From Porticoccaceae bacterium (GTDB taxonomy: Bacteria; Pseudomonadota; Gammaproteobacteria; Pseudomonadales; Porticoccaceae): a DNA stretch of 64,000 bases. The stretch covers positions 48,394 through 112,393 of the forward strand of contig JABJOY010000034.1 in NCBI GenBank assembly GCA_018664075.1, in the 5' to 3' direction. The notes below the pieces were generated by a model that saw only the letters and a program-made list of their open reading frames with translations, was not told the DNA's origin and searched no databases. Of the stretch, positions 1-9,506 are shown piece after piece; the first letter of the stretch is position 1, and every line of letters begins with the position of its first letter. Both the position numbers and the translations under genes were made by a program.

Positions 1-1
1 T

Positions 2-193
2 GAAGGTCAGCCCCAGGTGTTGGAGGTAGATACGGTCATTATCTGTGCCGGTCAGACACCGGCCCGGGGTCTCTATGATGAGCTGGCTAACACTGGTATT
101 GCCATCAGTCTGGTTGGTGGAGCCTATAAGGCTGCTGAACTGGATGCCAAGGCGGCGATTAATCAGGCCAGCTATTTGGCGGCCGCGGTTTAA
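2..193 (+). CDS. fadH: 2,4-dienoyl-CoA reductase, C-terminal fragment (5' truncated by window)
   Basis: Frame 2 reads EGQPQVLEVDTVIICAGQTPARGLYDELANTGIAISLVGGAYKAAELDAKAAINQASYLAAAV*, which resembles the FadH C-terminus. Not in the ORF list because the start lies outside the window. Confidence 0.85.
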   Translation, partial: EGQPQVLEVDTVIICAGQTPARGLYDELANTGIAISLVGGAYKAAELDAKAAINQASYLAAAV

Positions 194-379
194 CCATAGG
201 TATATGGTGGCGAGAAAGGGTGACCGCCCGGTCGTAGCTAAGAGATCCATGCAATGGTCTTATAACCTATTATCTCTTCCTATATAGCACAGGCCGAGTC
301 CGGTAAAAGTACCTGTAACAGAGACAGATACTGGTCTGGAAGGGGTCTCTGGTACGTACAACAGATGGCTTTTTTTATA

Positions 380-408
380 TTGACATAATAAGTGCCATAA
401 CATATGGT
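380..408 (+). promoter_or_regulatory. sigma70-type promoter upstream of acyl-CoA dehydrogenase
   Basis: TTGACA (380-385), 17-bp spacer, TATGGT (403-408), 31 bp before the ATG at 440. Confidence 0.6.
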
Positions 409-439
409 GTGGCCCTAAATTTTTAAGGAGTGAGCGTCC

Positions 440-1624
440 GTGGACATTAAATTTTCAGCAGAGGATCTGGCATTTCGCGATGAGGTGCGGGATTTTTTTA
501 CCCAGGAATACGACAGTTCAATTACTGCCAAATTCAGCAGTGCTGCGGGTACTGACTATAAAGAAGGCATTGTGGCCTGGCAGAAAAAACTTCATGCCAA
601 GGGATGGGTCGCACCTGGCTGGCCTAAAGAATATGGTGGCACTGACTGGTCGGCGACGCAGAAGTTTATCTTTGAGACTGAGCGTGGTTTGGCTGGTATT
701 CCAGATGTGGTTCCCTTTGGTTTGAAAATGGTTGCGCCGGTAATTTACACCTTTGGTAATGAAGAGCAAAAAGCGCGCTTTCTACCGCGTATTCTTGAAA
801 GCGACGACTGGTGGTGTCAGGGTTATTCTGAACCTGGTGCGGGTTCAGATCTAGCCGCGCTAAATACTACGGCTGACTATGCGGGCGATAACTATATAGT
901 TAATGGCCGCAAGATCTGGACCACTTTTGCCCAGTATGCAGACTGGATATTCTGTCTGGTGCGCACCAGCAAAGGTATGCGCAAACAGCAGGGCATCAGC
1001 TTTTTGCTGATCGATATGAATACTCCAGGTATTACGGTTAAGCCAATTGTGACTATTGACGGCAAGCACAGCCTCAACGAGGTTTTGTTTGAAGATGTTG
1101 CAGTGCCCACCGAGAATCTGATTGGTGAGCAGGATAAGGGCTGGACCTATGCCAAGGCGCTGCTGGCCCATGAGCGAACAGGCATGGCCGAGGTGGCGGA
1201 CTCTACCCGTATGCTGGACTCTCTCAAGCAGCGCGCCAGCGTTGAAGTGAATGGCGGCAAGGCGATGATTGATGATCCTATCTTCCAGATGCGTCTCTCG
1301 GATATCGAGATGGAGCTGATGGCTCTTGAGTACACCGAGTTGCGGGTATTTGCCTCTATGGCAGCGGGCGGTATGCCGGGGCCAGAGTCTTCACTATTAA
1401 AAATTAAAGGCACTGAAATCAGTCAGGCGATTCACGAGCTGCAGCTGCAGCTGGCGTCGTTTTATGGCGGTGCATTACCGGAAAATCTAAATGCTGATGA
1501 ATTGGGCCATGACTTTGCTTTCGAGGCCCGAGGTAAATACATGTATGGTCGCGCAGCCACTATTTATGGCGGGTCCAATGAAGTGCAGCGCAATGTGATC
1601 GCCAAAGCGGTACTGGGTTTATAG
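440..1624 (+). CDS. acyl-CoA dehydrogenase (alpha-type, 394 aa)
   Basis: ACAD motifs WCQGYSEPGAGSDLA and IYGGSNEVQRNVIAKAVLGL. Confidence 0.93.
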   Translation: MDIKFSAEDLAFRDEVRDFFTQEYDSSITAKFSSAAGTDYKEGIVAWQKKLHAKGWVAPGWPKEYGGTDWSATQKFIFETERGLAGIPDVVPFGLKMVAPVIYTFGNEEQKARFLPRILESDDWWCQGYSEPGAGSDLAALNTTADYAGDNYIVNGRKIWTTFAQYADWIFCLVRTSKGMRKQQGISFLLIDMNTPGITVKPIVTIDGKHSLNEVLFEDVAVPTENLIGEQDKGWTYAKALLAHERTGMAEVADSTRMLDSLKQRASVEVNGGKAMIDDPIFQMRLSDIEMELMALEYTELRVFASMAAGGMPGPESSLLKIKGTEISQAIHELQLQLASFYGGALPENLNADELGHDFAFEARGKYMYGRAATIYGGSNEVQRNVIAKAVLGL

Positions 1625-1702
1625 GGCTATTTAAAGGTCTTTACGATTACAAGCAGGCTCCCTGCAGGTTGAGCCAAAAACAGATTTCAGGAGTTAATAC
1701 AG

Positions 1703-2845
1703 ATGAATTTTGATTTTACCGAAGAACAAACCATGATCAAGGACAGTGTCTCGCGCTTTGTTCGAGATGAATATGACTTTGATACCAGACGCAAAATTGT
1801 TGAATCAGACGAGGGCATTAGCCGGGAATTCTGGTCCATGTTTGCGGAGCTGGGATGGTTGTCTGTGCCCTTTGCCGAAGAGTACGGCGGGTTTGGTGGC
1901 ACTGTTGACGATATAGCTGCGGTGATGGAAGAGTTGGGTAAGGGTATTGTGGTTGAGCCCTATGCGTCCACTGTTGTGGTGTTTGGTGGCCTGCTGGCGG
2001 CCTCAGATAACGCTGCTCTCAAGGCTGAGGTAATTCCCGGCATTATTGATGGTAGGTGCATGGGTTCACTGGCTTCTACCGAGGCTCAGTCTCGCTATGA
2101 GATGAGTGACGTTGCAACCACAGCAACAGCCACTGATGGTGGTTTCAATATCAACGGAGAGAAGACTGTTGTGGCCAATGGCGGCACAGCGGACAAGTTT
2201 ATTGTTACCGCTCGCCACAGCGGTGAACAGTTTGATCGCGCGGGCATCAGCCTGTTTTTGATCGAAGCTTCTGCCCCTGGGGTTGAGGTTAAAAGCTACA
2301 AGATGATGGATGGCCAGAGTGCAGCCACAGTGACCTTTAAAGATGTGATGGTACCTGCAGGTCAGCTGCTCAACACAGCGGGCGAAGGTATGGACCTGAT
2401 TGATCAGGTGATGCCGCAGATTCTGATGGGTCTCAGTGCTGAAGCTCTGGGTATTATGGCGACGCTGAATACGGCTACGGTTGAATATTCCAAGGTGCGG
2501 CAGCAGTTCGATACGCCGATCAGCTCTTTCCAGGTGCTGCAGCATCGCATGGTAGATACTTTTATGGCCTGCGAGCAGACTAAATCGATGCTTTATCGCG
2601 GACTCTGTCAGGCGGGTGAAGATGATTCTGCGGCGCTGTTAAAAACTGTACATGCCCTTAAGGCCACTGTTGCCCGCTATGGCAAGCTGATTGGTGAAGA
2701 GGCGATTCAGATTCATGGCGGTATTGGCATGACTGATGAGTTAAATATCGGTCATTATGTGAAGCGTCTGATGATGATTAATGTGAGCTTTGGCGATGGC
2801 GATTACCATCAGAAGAAGTTTAACCAACTCAGTTATTCTGCTTGA
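1703..2845 (+). CDS. acyl-CoA dehydrogenase (beta-type partner, 380 aa)
   Basis: N-terminal FTEEQTMIKDSVSRFV and C-terminal EEAIQIHGGIGMTDE are ACAD-like; directly follows the previous ACAD. Confidence 0.92.
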   Translation: MNFDFTEEQTMIKDSVSRFVRDEYDFDTRRKIVESDEGISREFWSMFAELGWLSVPFAEEYGGFGGTVDDIAAVMEELGKGIVVEPYASTVVVFGGLLAASDNAALKAEVIPGIIDGRCMGSLASTEAQSRYEMSDVATTATATDGGFNINGEKTVVANGGTADKFIVTARHSGEQFDRAGISLFLIEASAPGVEVKSYKMMDGQSAATVTFKDVMVPAGQLLNTAGEGMDLIDQVMPQILMGLSAEALGIMATLNTATVEYSKVRQQFDTPISSFQVLQHRMVDTFMACEQTKSMLYRGLCQAGEDDSAALLKTVHALKATVARYGKLIGEEAIQIHGGIGMTDELNIGHYVKRLMMINVSFGDGDYHQKKFNQLSYSA

Positions 2846-3939
2846 TGATGAGTCTGCCCACCCTGGCTGTTGGCCTCAGCGCTGCCGGGCTGACTTGGTG
2901 GGGCTACAGGTTACTGCGCCGAGATCCATTGGCGCAATTTGACCTTCCACTGGGGCACCTGGCTTCGGTGGATAGCCCAGAGGCTAAGCTTCAGTCCAAG
3001 CAGGCGCTAGTGGCGATCACTCAGCGCCTAAAGGCTAGTGCGGCCAGTTCCAGCAAACTTTCCATCAAGCGCCGTGTGCCAATTATGCGGGAGGCCATGG
3101 AGGCTTTTTTTGCCGAGACAGAGAAGCTGGCGGTCAGTACTTTTACCCCTGTGGATGCCGCCGGTGTGCCTGCTGAATGGGTGGTGGCACCTGGGGTTGA
3201 TGCAGATAATAGCCGCCGCCTGATGTATATCCATGGCGGCGCTTTCTTCGCTGGCAGCCCTAAAAGTCATCGGGTGATTACCAGCAAGTTATCAGAAATT
3301 ACTAATAGCTCGGTGCTGGCCATCGACTATAGATTGATGCCTGAATACAGCCGCCGAAACTCCGTTGAAGACTGCCATACTGCCTATGAATGGTTGCTGG
3401 ATAATGGCTCTCAGGGCCCAGGCAAAGCCGCCAATATGCTGGTTGCCGGAGATTCAGCCGGGGGAAACTTAACCCTGGTTCTGCTGGCCCTGTTGCGAGA
3501 TAGTGGAGGCCGGGCTCCCAATGCCGCTGTGTGCCTGTCACCTGTCACTGACTGCCGGTTTAACAGCCCCAGTATTTTTTCCAATCTGAGCTCTGACGTG
3601 ATGCTTAAGCCTCTGGCCAGTCGCATTACCAGAGTACCCAAAATTCTGCTGCGCCTAAGTGCCCGCCATTTGGCCAGGGATAACCCCAGTGATCCGCTGA
3701 TTTCGCCATTGCTTGGGGATCTGTCAAACCTGCCACCCACATTGGTGCTGGCAAGTCATGATGAGATTCTGCGGGATGATGGGCGACGCTATGTGAATAA
3801 AGCAGTAGCCTCAGGGTCAAAAGCTGAGTTTGTCTACTTTATGAAAATGCCCCATGTATGGCCGATTTTTTATCCCGACCTGCCAGAAGCGGAACTGACC
3901 TTCCAGCAGATCAGTGGTTTTCTAGACCGTCATTCTTGA
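2842..3939 (+). CDS. alpha/beta hydrolase, HSL-family esterase
   Basis: HGGAFFAGS oxyanion motif, GDSAGGNL nucleophile elbow, C-terminal HVWPIF; overlaps the previous stop by 4 nt. Confidence 0.9.
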   Translation: MMMSLPTLAVGLSAAGLTWWGYRLLRRDPLAQFDLPLGHLASVDSPEAKLQSKQALVAITQRLKASAASSSKLSIKRRVPIMREAMEAFFAETEKLAVSTFTPVDAAGVPAEWVVAPGVDADNSRRLMYIHGGAFFAGSPKSHRVITSKLSEITNSSVLAIDYRLMPEYSRRNSVEDCHTAYEWLLDNGSQGPGKAANMLVAGDSAGGNLTLVLLALLRDSGGRAPNAAVCLSPVTDCRFNSPSIFSNLSSDVMLKPLASRITRVPKILLRLSARHLARDNPSDPLISPLLGDLSNLPPTLVLASHDEILRDDGRRYVNKAVASGSKAEFVYFMKMPHVWPIFYPDLPEAELTFQQISGFLDRHS

Positions 3940-3942
3940 TAA

Positions 3943-4812
3943 TTAACCCTTGGGCTTGCGCATCATTAGCGCCGGGGTTGATTCTGTGTAAGCAATGAAC
4001 TCCGGGTCCGATCCCCATTTTTTTTGTGCCAGATTTTCCAGCAGTGGAATGCCACTGACTTTAGTCAGTAGCACAAAGACAAATACCGGCGATATCATGG
4101 TGGCCAGTTGCCAGCCACTGAGAACTGGTAGGGCCAGCAGCGCCAGACCCAACCACAATGTTATTTCACCGAAGTAGTTGGGATGCCTGGACCAGGCCCA
4201 CAGGCCAGTGGTGATAAAGCGATCGCGATTGTCCGGGTTCTTTCTAAACTTGGTCTTTTGGCTGTCTGCGATCACTTCAATCAGCAGGCCTGCAATCCAC
4301 AGCGCTATACCTGTGTAGGCCAATGGGCCCAGTGCTACTGTGGTGTTTGAGGTCATGGCGGCCAGTCCTGCTGCCATGGTGACCAGTACCCAGACTCCGC
4401 CTAAGGTCCAGGTCATCAAAAACCAGACAAATTTGGTTTTCATCACTCTAAAGCGCTTGTCCTGGCCGTCTTTCTTGATTCGCCAGAATAAAAATGACCC
4501 CAGCCTCAGGGCCCATATCAGGATCATTGCACCGATAATTAGATCCCGCAAATCAAGATCAGGATTGAGCCAGGCGGCGGCGATTACAGTGCTGATATAA
4601 GAAATAGAGCCGGTCAGATCAAAGTAATGCTCTGTCTGGAAGGCAAAGGAGGGGAGAAATATAATCCAGTGCAGAGCAAGGCCAATGGCACCGCAGAGAA
4701 GAAATAATGGCATTCCATGGACGCTGGTGCTGCCCTGACTACCGGCCAGCAAGATAAGGGCTGCGATACAAAGGGATACGGCAATGCCGATAATACTGTT
4801 AGTTGTTTTCAT
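3943..4812 (-). CDS. DUF1295 / steroid 5-alpha-reductase-like integral membrane protein
   Basis: Multi-TM protein with WAWSRHPNYFGEITLWLGLALLAL, typical of the DUF1295/ICMT-like fold. ATG at 4812 preferred over TTG at 4824. Confidence 0.85.
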   Translation of the reverse strand: MKTTNSIIGIAVSLCIAALILLAGSQGSTSVHGMPLFLLCGAIGLALHWIIFLPSFAFQTEHYFDLTGSISYISTVIAAAWLNPDLDLRDLIIGAMILIWALRLGSFLFWRIKKDGQDKRFRVMKTKFVWFLMTWTLGGVWVLVTMAAGLAAMTSNTTVALGPLAYTGIALWIAGLLIEVIADSQKTKFRKNPDNRDRFITTGLWAWSRHPNYFGEITLWLGLALLALPVLSGWQLATMISPVFVFVLLTKVSGIPLLENLAQKKWGSDPEFIAYTESTPALMMRKPKG

Positions 4813-4892
4813 TATTATTCTCAACTGGTCGTTAACTATTATTTCGATTTATACGGCATTTGGCAGCTGACTAGATTGCTTTGCTGGTACGG

Positions 4893-6812
4893 TTAAAAGG
4901 CATCCATAAACACATAGGGGTCAAATTCCCGGCAGCCGCCTCCGGCCAGATTGCTATAGCGCTCGGGGTCCCAGAAGTCGCTGCTGTGGTAGGAGATTAG
5001 AAAGCTCTCTACAAACAGTTTGCAGCGGTCTTTTTGCTGCTTGAATTCTGTGTCCGATTCAATACGGGTGACCATATCCTCAACACTTGGGCTATAGTTT
5101 TCCATGCGCCAGCCGCCATCTGCGACACTGTCAAAGATCATTGTATTGGGTTTGTTTTCGCCCCAGGGGATCCAGTCTGGTTGCTGTAAGTAGCGCCCCT
5201 TGCCCGGGGAGCCGGTGTGGGCGAACTGACCCCAGTAATTCATCATGGCTTTGGATAGGGCCTCCCGTTCATCTCTGGTTTCTTCGCCGTACAGGAAAGG
5301 CAGTCTCAGGCCACCGGCAAAGTCGCCAAAAATAAAACTTATTTCCAGACCATGGCCGGCACCCACAAGTTCAGGGAGATTGGCTGCCCAGCTTTTGGGC
5401 GATGAGTCCCAGTCAAATCTATAGCTGTAAATATTGTTCTGCTGGGGCGAAGGCTGTGAACCGGTCATCAGTCGCGCCATTTCAGTGCCGCCCAGCACAT
5501 GCCAGCGCTGGGAGTAATATTTTGCATAGCGCTGATAATCGGCGCGATCTTTTATATTGAGCCTGAAGCCCAGTTGCCTGTCGACAAAGCGCGGGTCACT
5601 GGCCATCAGGGATTTCTCTTCATCGCGATTTGAGCCGATAATCATGGGCACTGAATTGTAGGTCTCGGCGTTGCTGAAGACTTCGGCGAAAGGCTGTGAG
5701 GGCAACACATGGCCATCCCGCAGCAGTTGCGGTATGTGCACCCTGTCTCTGTTGCGCGCAGTCTGCAAATTGGCCTTCATCAGTGCTTCGGGGCTCTGCT
5801 TGTAAAGCAGTCCGGCAATGGCAGCGTCGGTCATATTATTGACGTCGCCTATAGCTTCACTGCGATCAGTGGCAATATTCAGATTGATCAGCAGCTGCGC
5901 AACTAGTTCATTGGAGCTGACTGGCCAGCCTGGCTGGGTTTGCTCGTCATGGAAATTTTCAGCACTGGCAAGGCTCTCTGTGCGCGATGAACCGCTCTGG
6001 CTAATCGCTTTGTGAAACAGTCCTGTGGCCAATGGCGATGCCATAAGGGCAAAAACATTGCGCCCCCCTGCGGACTCGCCAAACACTGTGACATTGTCGG
6101 CATCACCGCCAAAGGTATGGATGTTGGCTTGCACCCATCTCAGGGCGGCAATAATATCCAGCAGCCCGTAGTTGCCGGATGCATCCTCTGGGTTGGTGGC
6201 AGTATTGCGAATAGCCCGATGAGTCAGGGAGCCGAGCTGGCCCAGCCGGTAGTTGAGGGAGACAAAGATCACCTGCTGGTCTGCGGCTATATTGTTGCCC
6301 TGATAAAACCGCGCGGAGCCGAGATTATTGCCGCCGCCATGGATCCACAGCATCACTGGTAATTTGGTAGATGGATCTGTGCTGTCGGCACTGAGCTTTT
6401 GTGGTGCCCAGATATTGAGATAGAGGCAGTCTTCGCTACCCACCATATCGCCTTTGCTGCCGCCCTCTGCGGCAAGAAAGGTCCAGGGCTGGGGGCAGGG
6501 ATCAGCATTTTTCAGGGCCAGCAATGGTTGCTGCCAGTTTTGCACTGGCCTCGGTGCTTTCCAGCGCAACTGGTCAACTGGTGGCGCCCCATAGGGTATG
6601 CCCAGCCAGGCGAAGGTGTTTTTGCTCGATGAGAAGCCTATAACCGGGCCATTGGCTGTCTCTCTGGCTGTGACTGGATCTGGGGTATTAATAGCACCTG
6701 TGGTGGTGACTAGGTTATCCAGGTCGATACTGTCTTTGCCCAGATATATCAGCAGGCCTGTAATCAAGCCTATTATTATCGCGGTTATTATCAGTAGATT
6801 TTTCAGCCGCAT
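4893..6812 (-). CDS. type B carboxylesterase, membrane-anchored/exported
   Basis: FGESAGGRNVFALMASP, EDCLYLNIWAP, N-terminal hydrophobic segment LLIITAIIIGLITGLLIYL. Confidence 0.9.
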   Translation of the reverse strand: MRLKNLLIITAIIIGLITGLLIYLGKDSIDLDNLVTTTGAINTPDPVTARETANGPVIGFSSSKNTFAWLGIPYGAPPVDQLRWKAPRPVQNWQQPLLALKNADPCPQPWTFLAAEGGSKGDMVGSEDCLYLNIWAPQKLSADSTDPSTKLPVMLWIHGGGNNLGSARFYQGNNIAADQQVIFVSLNYRLGQLGSLTHRAIRNTATNPEDASGNYGLLDIIAALRWVQANIHTFGGDADNVTVFGESAGGRNVFALMASPLATGLFHKAISQSGSSRTESLASAENFHDEQTQPGWPVSSNELVAQLLINLNIATDRSEAIGDVNNMTDAAIAGLLYKQSPEALMKANLQTARNRDRVHIPQLLRDGHVLPSQPFAEVFSNAETYNSVPMIIGSNRDEEKSLMASDPRFVDRQLGFRLNIKDRADYQRYAKYYSQRWHVLGGTEMARLMTGSQPSPQQNNIYSYRFDWDSSPKSWAANLPELVGAGHGLEISFIFGDFAGGLRLPFLYGEETRDEREALSKAMMNYWGQFAHTGSPGKGRYLQQPDWIPWGENKPNTMIFDSVADGGWRMENYSPSVEDMVTRIESDTEFKQQKDRCKLFVESFLISYHSSDFWDPERYSNLAGGGCREFDPYVFMDAF

Positions 6813-6853
6813 CTAAGCTTGTCTTTAGCCTCGTTTGTTCAATCGATAAATAT

Positions 6854-7987
6854 TTAGTCCAGCAATAACCCTGCCAGATGCAGCCTGTGGTGCTGAGCAT
6901 CCCCATACTGATGCTGTGACCCCAGTGCGCGTCTGAGAAAGAGCTGGGCATCGCAGTCGTAGGTGAAACCCATGCCGCCATGGAACTGAATTGCCCGGTC
7001 ACCGGCAAACAACAGTGCCTCTGTGGCCTGTGCCTTGGCCATGCGGCAGGCAATTTCAGCATCCTGATCCAGGGGCTGCACGGAAATCACTGTGGCAGCA
7101 TGATAGATCAGGCTGCGGGCGGAATCCATCTGTATCAATATATCTACGGTGGGATGTTTAAGGGCCTGGTAGGAGCCTATCAGGCGGCCAAATTGTATTC
7201 TGCTTGTGAGGTAGCTTACCACAGTGTCCAGTGTTGCAGCGCAGGTGCCGGTGCTCTCTGCGGCAATGAGTAGTGCTCCGATCAGTTTAATATCGCGCAG
7301 GGCAGTCTCGCTCTGGGGCAGAATATCATTGGGAGTAACCTCAACGCCGCTGAAATTCACGGTGCAGGCGCGCTTGGTCTCATCGATCAGCACTTTGCGG
7401 CTGAGGGCATCCGGGCTCAGGCTGGATGCGGCCACCAGTACTAGCACCTGGGCACCATTGTGATTGGCTGACACAATAAAGAAGTCGGCAACGGCGGCAT
7501 CACTCACCAACAGTTTGCTGCCTTCTAATATCAGCTTATCTCCGCTCTCGCTGAGGTTGCAACTGGTGGTTATGGCACCCCAGTCCTCATTGTCGAGTAA
7601 TGCCAATGTGCCTATGCTGCCCTCGGCAACCTGGGGCAGCCAATGGGTTTTATGCTGGTCGGAGCCACCCCGCATGATGGCCTGACTGGCTAGGGTGGTG
7701 GCGATATAGGGGGTGCTGAGTAAGTGACGGCCCATGCTTTCGATCAGGGCGACGGTGGAGCCGATGCCCAGTTCCGAGCCGCCGTACTGTTCTGGAATGG
7801 CAATGCCTGTCCAGCCCAGTTCGACCATCTCTGACCATACCTGCTGGTTATAGCCATTGTCGGAGGCGATAAGGCTGCGCACTGTGCCTATATCGGATTT
7901 GTCGGCACAGAAGCTCTTGGCGCTGTCTAATATCATTGCCTGCTCATCGGTAAAGGCAAAGGCCATATTTGCTGTTCTTGAAGTCAT
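6854..7987 (-). CDS. acyl-CoA dehydrogenase (beta-type partner, 377 aa)
   Basis: FTDEQAMILDSAKSF... and GDRAIQFHGGMGFTYDCDAQLFLRRAL. Confidence 0.92.
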   Translation of the reverse strand: MTSRTANMAFAFTDEQAMILDSAKSFCADKSDIGTVRSLIASDNGYNQQVWSEMVELGWTGIAIPEQYGGSELGIGSTVALIESMGRHLLSTPYIATTLASQAIMRGGSDQHKTHWLPQVAEGSIGTLALLDNEDWGAITTSCNLSESGDKLILEGSKLLVSDAAVADFFIVSANHNGAQVLVLVAASSLSPDALSRKVLIDETKRACTVNFSGVEVTPNDILPQSETALRDIKLIGALLIAAESTGTCAATLDTVVSYLTSRIQFGRLIGSYQALKHPTVDILIQMDSARSLIYHAATVISVQPLDQDAEIACRMAKAQATEALLFAGDRAIQFHGGMGFTYDCDAQLFLRRALGSQHQYGDAQHHRLHLAGLLLD

Positions 7988-8001
7988 GGGTTCAGTCCTT
8001 T

Positions 8002-9204
8002 CTAATCTTTGGGCAGGCCGAGCACATGCTCGCCGACGATATTGGCTTGCACCTGGCTGGTGCCGCCACCAATAGTGGTGGAGAAATTGTTCATGTAGGC
8101 ACGCTGCCAGAAGCCACCGTCAACCGCATCTTTATCACCAACATAGAGGGCGCTCTGGGCACCTTGCAGGTTTAGCGCGTACTGGCGCATGCGACGATAG
8201 AACTCAGTGCTTCGCAGCTTGCCCGACAGGGACAGGGAGTTGGGGTAGTCGGCGCACAGGGCAGGGGTCTGTATGCGTTTTTCAGCCAAGTGAAGGGCTT
8301 TTTCTTCAATCAGAAATTTGACCAGGTTATCTCTGGTCAGGGGATCTTTGAGCAGTGGCTGGCCCTCCCGTTCAATCTCTGCGGCCATCTTGAGCAGATC
8401 ATTCATCACGATTGAGAGTATTGAAATACCCCCAGCTGCACCGGCTTCTGCGCCGCGCTCATATTGCAATGTCTGCATGGCAATGCGCCAGCCCTGACCT
8501 TCTTCGCCCATAATGCAGTCGGCTGGAATGCGTGCATCGGTAAAGAAGGTTTCAGTAAAGCCATATTCGCCGGTGAGCTTTTTGATGGGCTGGGTGCTGA
8601 TGCCATCTACATGCATCGGGGCGAGGAAAAATGACAGGCCGTTATATTTGCGCTCAGCCTGACTGTCGGTGCGGGCCAGCAGAATCATATATTTGGCATA
8701 GTTGCCCATGGTGGTCCAGATTTTGCTGCCGTTAACCAGATAGTGGTCGCCATCTCGTTCGGCTCTGGTCTGGATGCTGCCAAGGTCGGAGCCATGGTTG
8801 GGCTCTGAGAAGCCTTGGCACCAGATATCCTCAGCACTAAGAATGCCTTTAAGGTATTTCTCTCGCTCGTAGTCAGTGCCTTTGTCGAGGATTAATGGCC
8901 CGGCCCAGCCAAGCCCAATCACATTGAAGCATATGGGTACTCGGGCTAACTTCATTTCCTCATCGGCAATGTTCTGGTAGCTCGGTGACAGCCCGCGACC
9001 GCCATATTTCTCTGGCCATGCCATGCCCAGATAGCCGGCAGACCAGACTTTGTGCTGCCATTCCCGAAGGAAATCCAGCACCTGTTCGGAGCCAACTTCC
9101 ATAAAGGTCTGGGGCAGCAGAAAGCCGGGGTCAGCTGGTTGGTTGTGTTTTATCCAGTCGGCGACTTCAGCGCGAAATTCCTGCAGGTCTTTGTCGGTAG
9201 CCAT
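8002..9204 (-). CDS. acyl-CoA dehydrogenase (alpha-type, 400 aa)
   Basis: WCQGFSEPNHGSDLGSIQTRAERDGDHYLVNGSKIWTT and GGGTSQVQANIVGEHVLGLPKD. Confidence 0.93.
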   Translation of the reverse strand: MATDKDLQEFRAEVADWIKHNQPADPGFLLPQTFMEVGSEQVLDFLREWQHKVWSAGYLGMAWPEKYGGRGLSPSYQNIADEEMKLARVPICFNVIGLGWAGPLILDKGTDYEREKYLKGILSAEDIWCQGFSEPNHGSDLGSIQTRAERDGDHYLVNGSKIWTTMGNYAKYMILLARTDSQAERKYNGLSFFLAPMHVDGISTQPIKKLTGEYGFTETFFTDARIPADCIMGEEGQGWRIAMQTLQYERGAEAGAAGGISILSIVMNDLLKMAAEIEREGQPLLKDPLTRDNLVKFLIEEKALHLAEKRIQTPALCADYPNSLSLSGKLRSTEFYRRMRQYALNLQGAQSALYVGDKDAVDGGFWQRAYMNNFSTTIGGGTSQVQANIVGEHVLGLPKD

Positions 9205-9249
9205 AGCTGTAGATCTCTCAATTTATTTTTGCTTTGCGCAACCTTAGCC

Positions 9250-9305
9250 CTGGGGGCCCCAAGAGTCTTTTTAATTGGTGCCAATCGATAGAGATTTGGC
9301 GCCAA
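9250..9305. promoter_or_regulatory. putative operator array (dyads) upstream of the minus-strand ACAD operon
   Basis: ATTGGTGCCAAT (9274-9285) and perfect palindrome TTGGCGCCAA (9296-9305), centres 21 bp apart, plus CTGGGGGCCCCAAG (9250-9263, one mismatched pair). Confidence 0.5.
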
Positions 9306-9506
9306 TTGGCTGTATCTAAAAGTCTGCCTGGGGCTGATTGAGTAGGGTTTGCATCTCAATTAATGATTAATGTTATTTATCACAATAGTGCGATAACCAA
9401 TTGATAAATATATGTATATGCCTGTATTTTTTTATTGTTTATATATCCATATCAAGGTCGCTATCTGATAGCTGACCACCGCCCTTTACTGTTATGGGTG
9501 GGCAAA

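Noticed and set aside
45-287. 80-aa ORF at the window start
   Set aside because: Out of frame with the clear FadH C-terminus in frame 2 and runs past its stop.
2066-2545. 159-aa antisense ORF within the acyl-CoA dehydrogenase
   Set aside because: Shadow ORF of a well-supported CDS, no family features; same for long antisense ORFs at 28198-29043, 61408-62136, 26834-27301 and 43166-43675.
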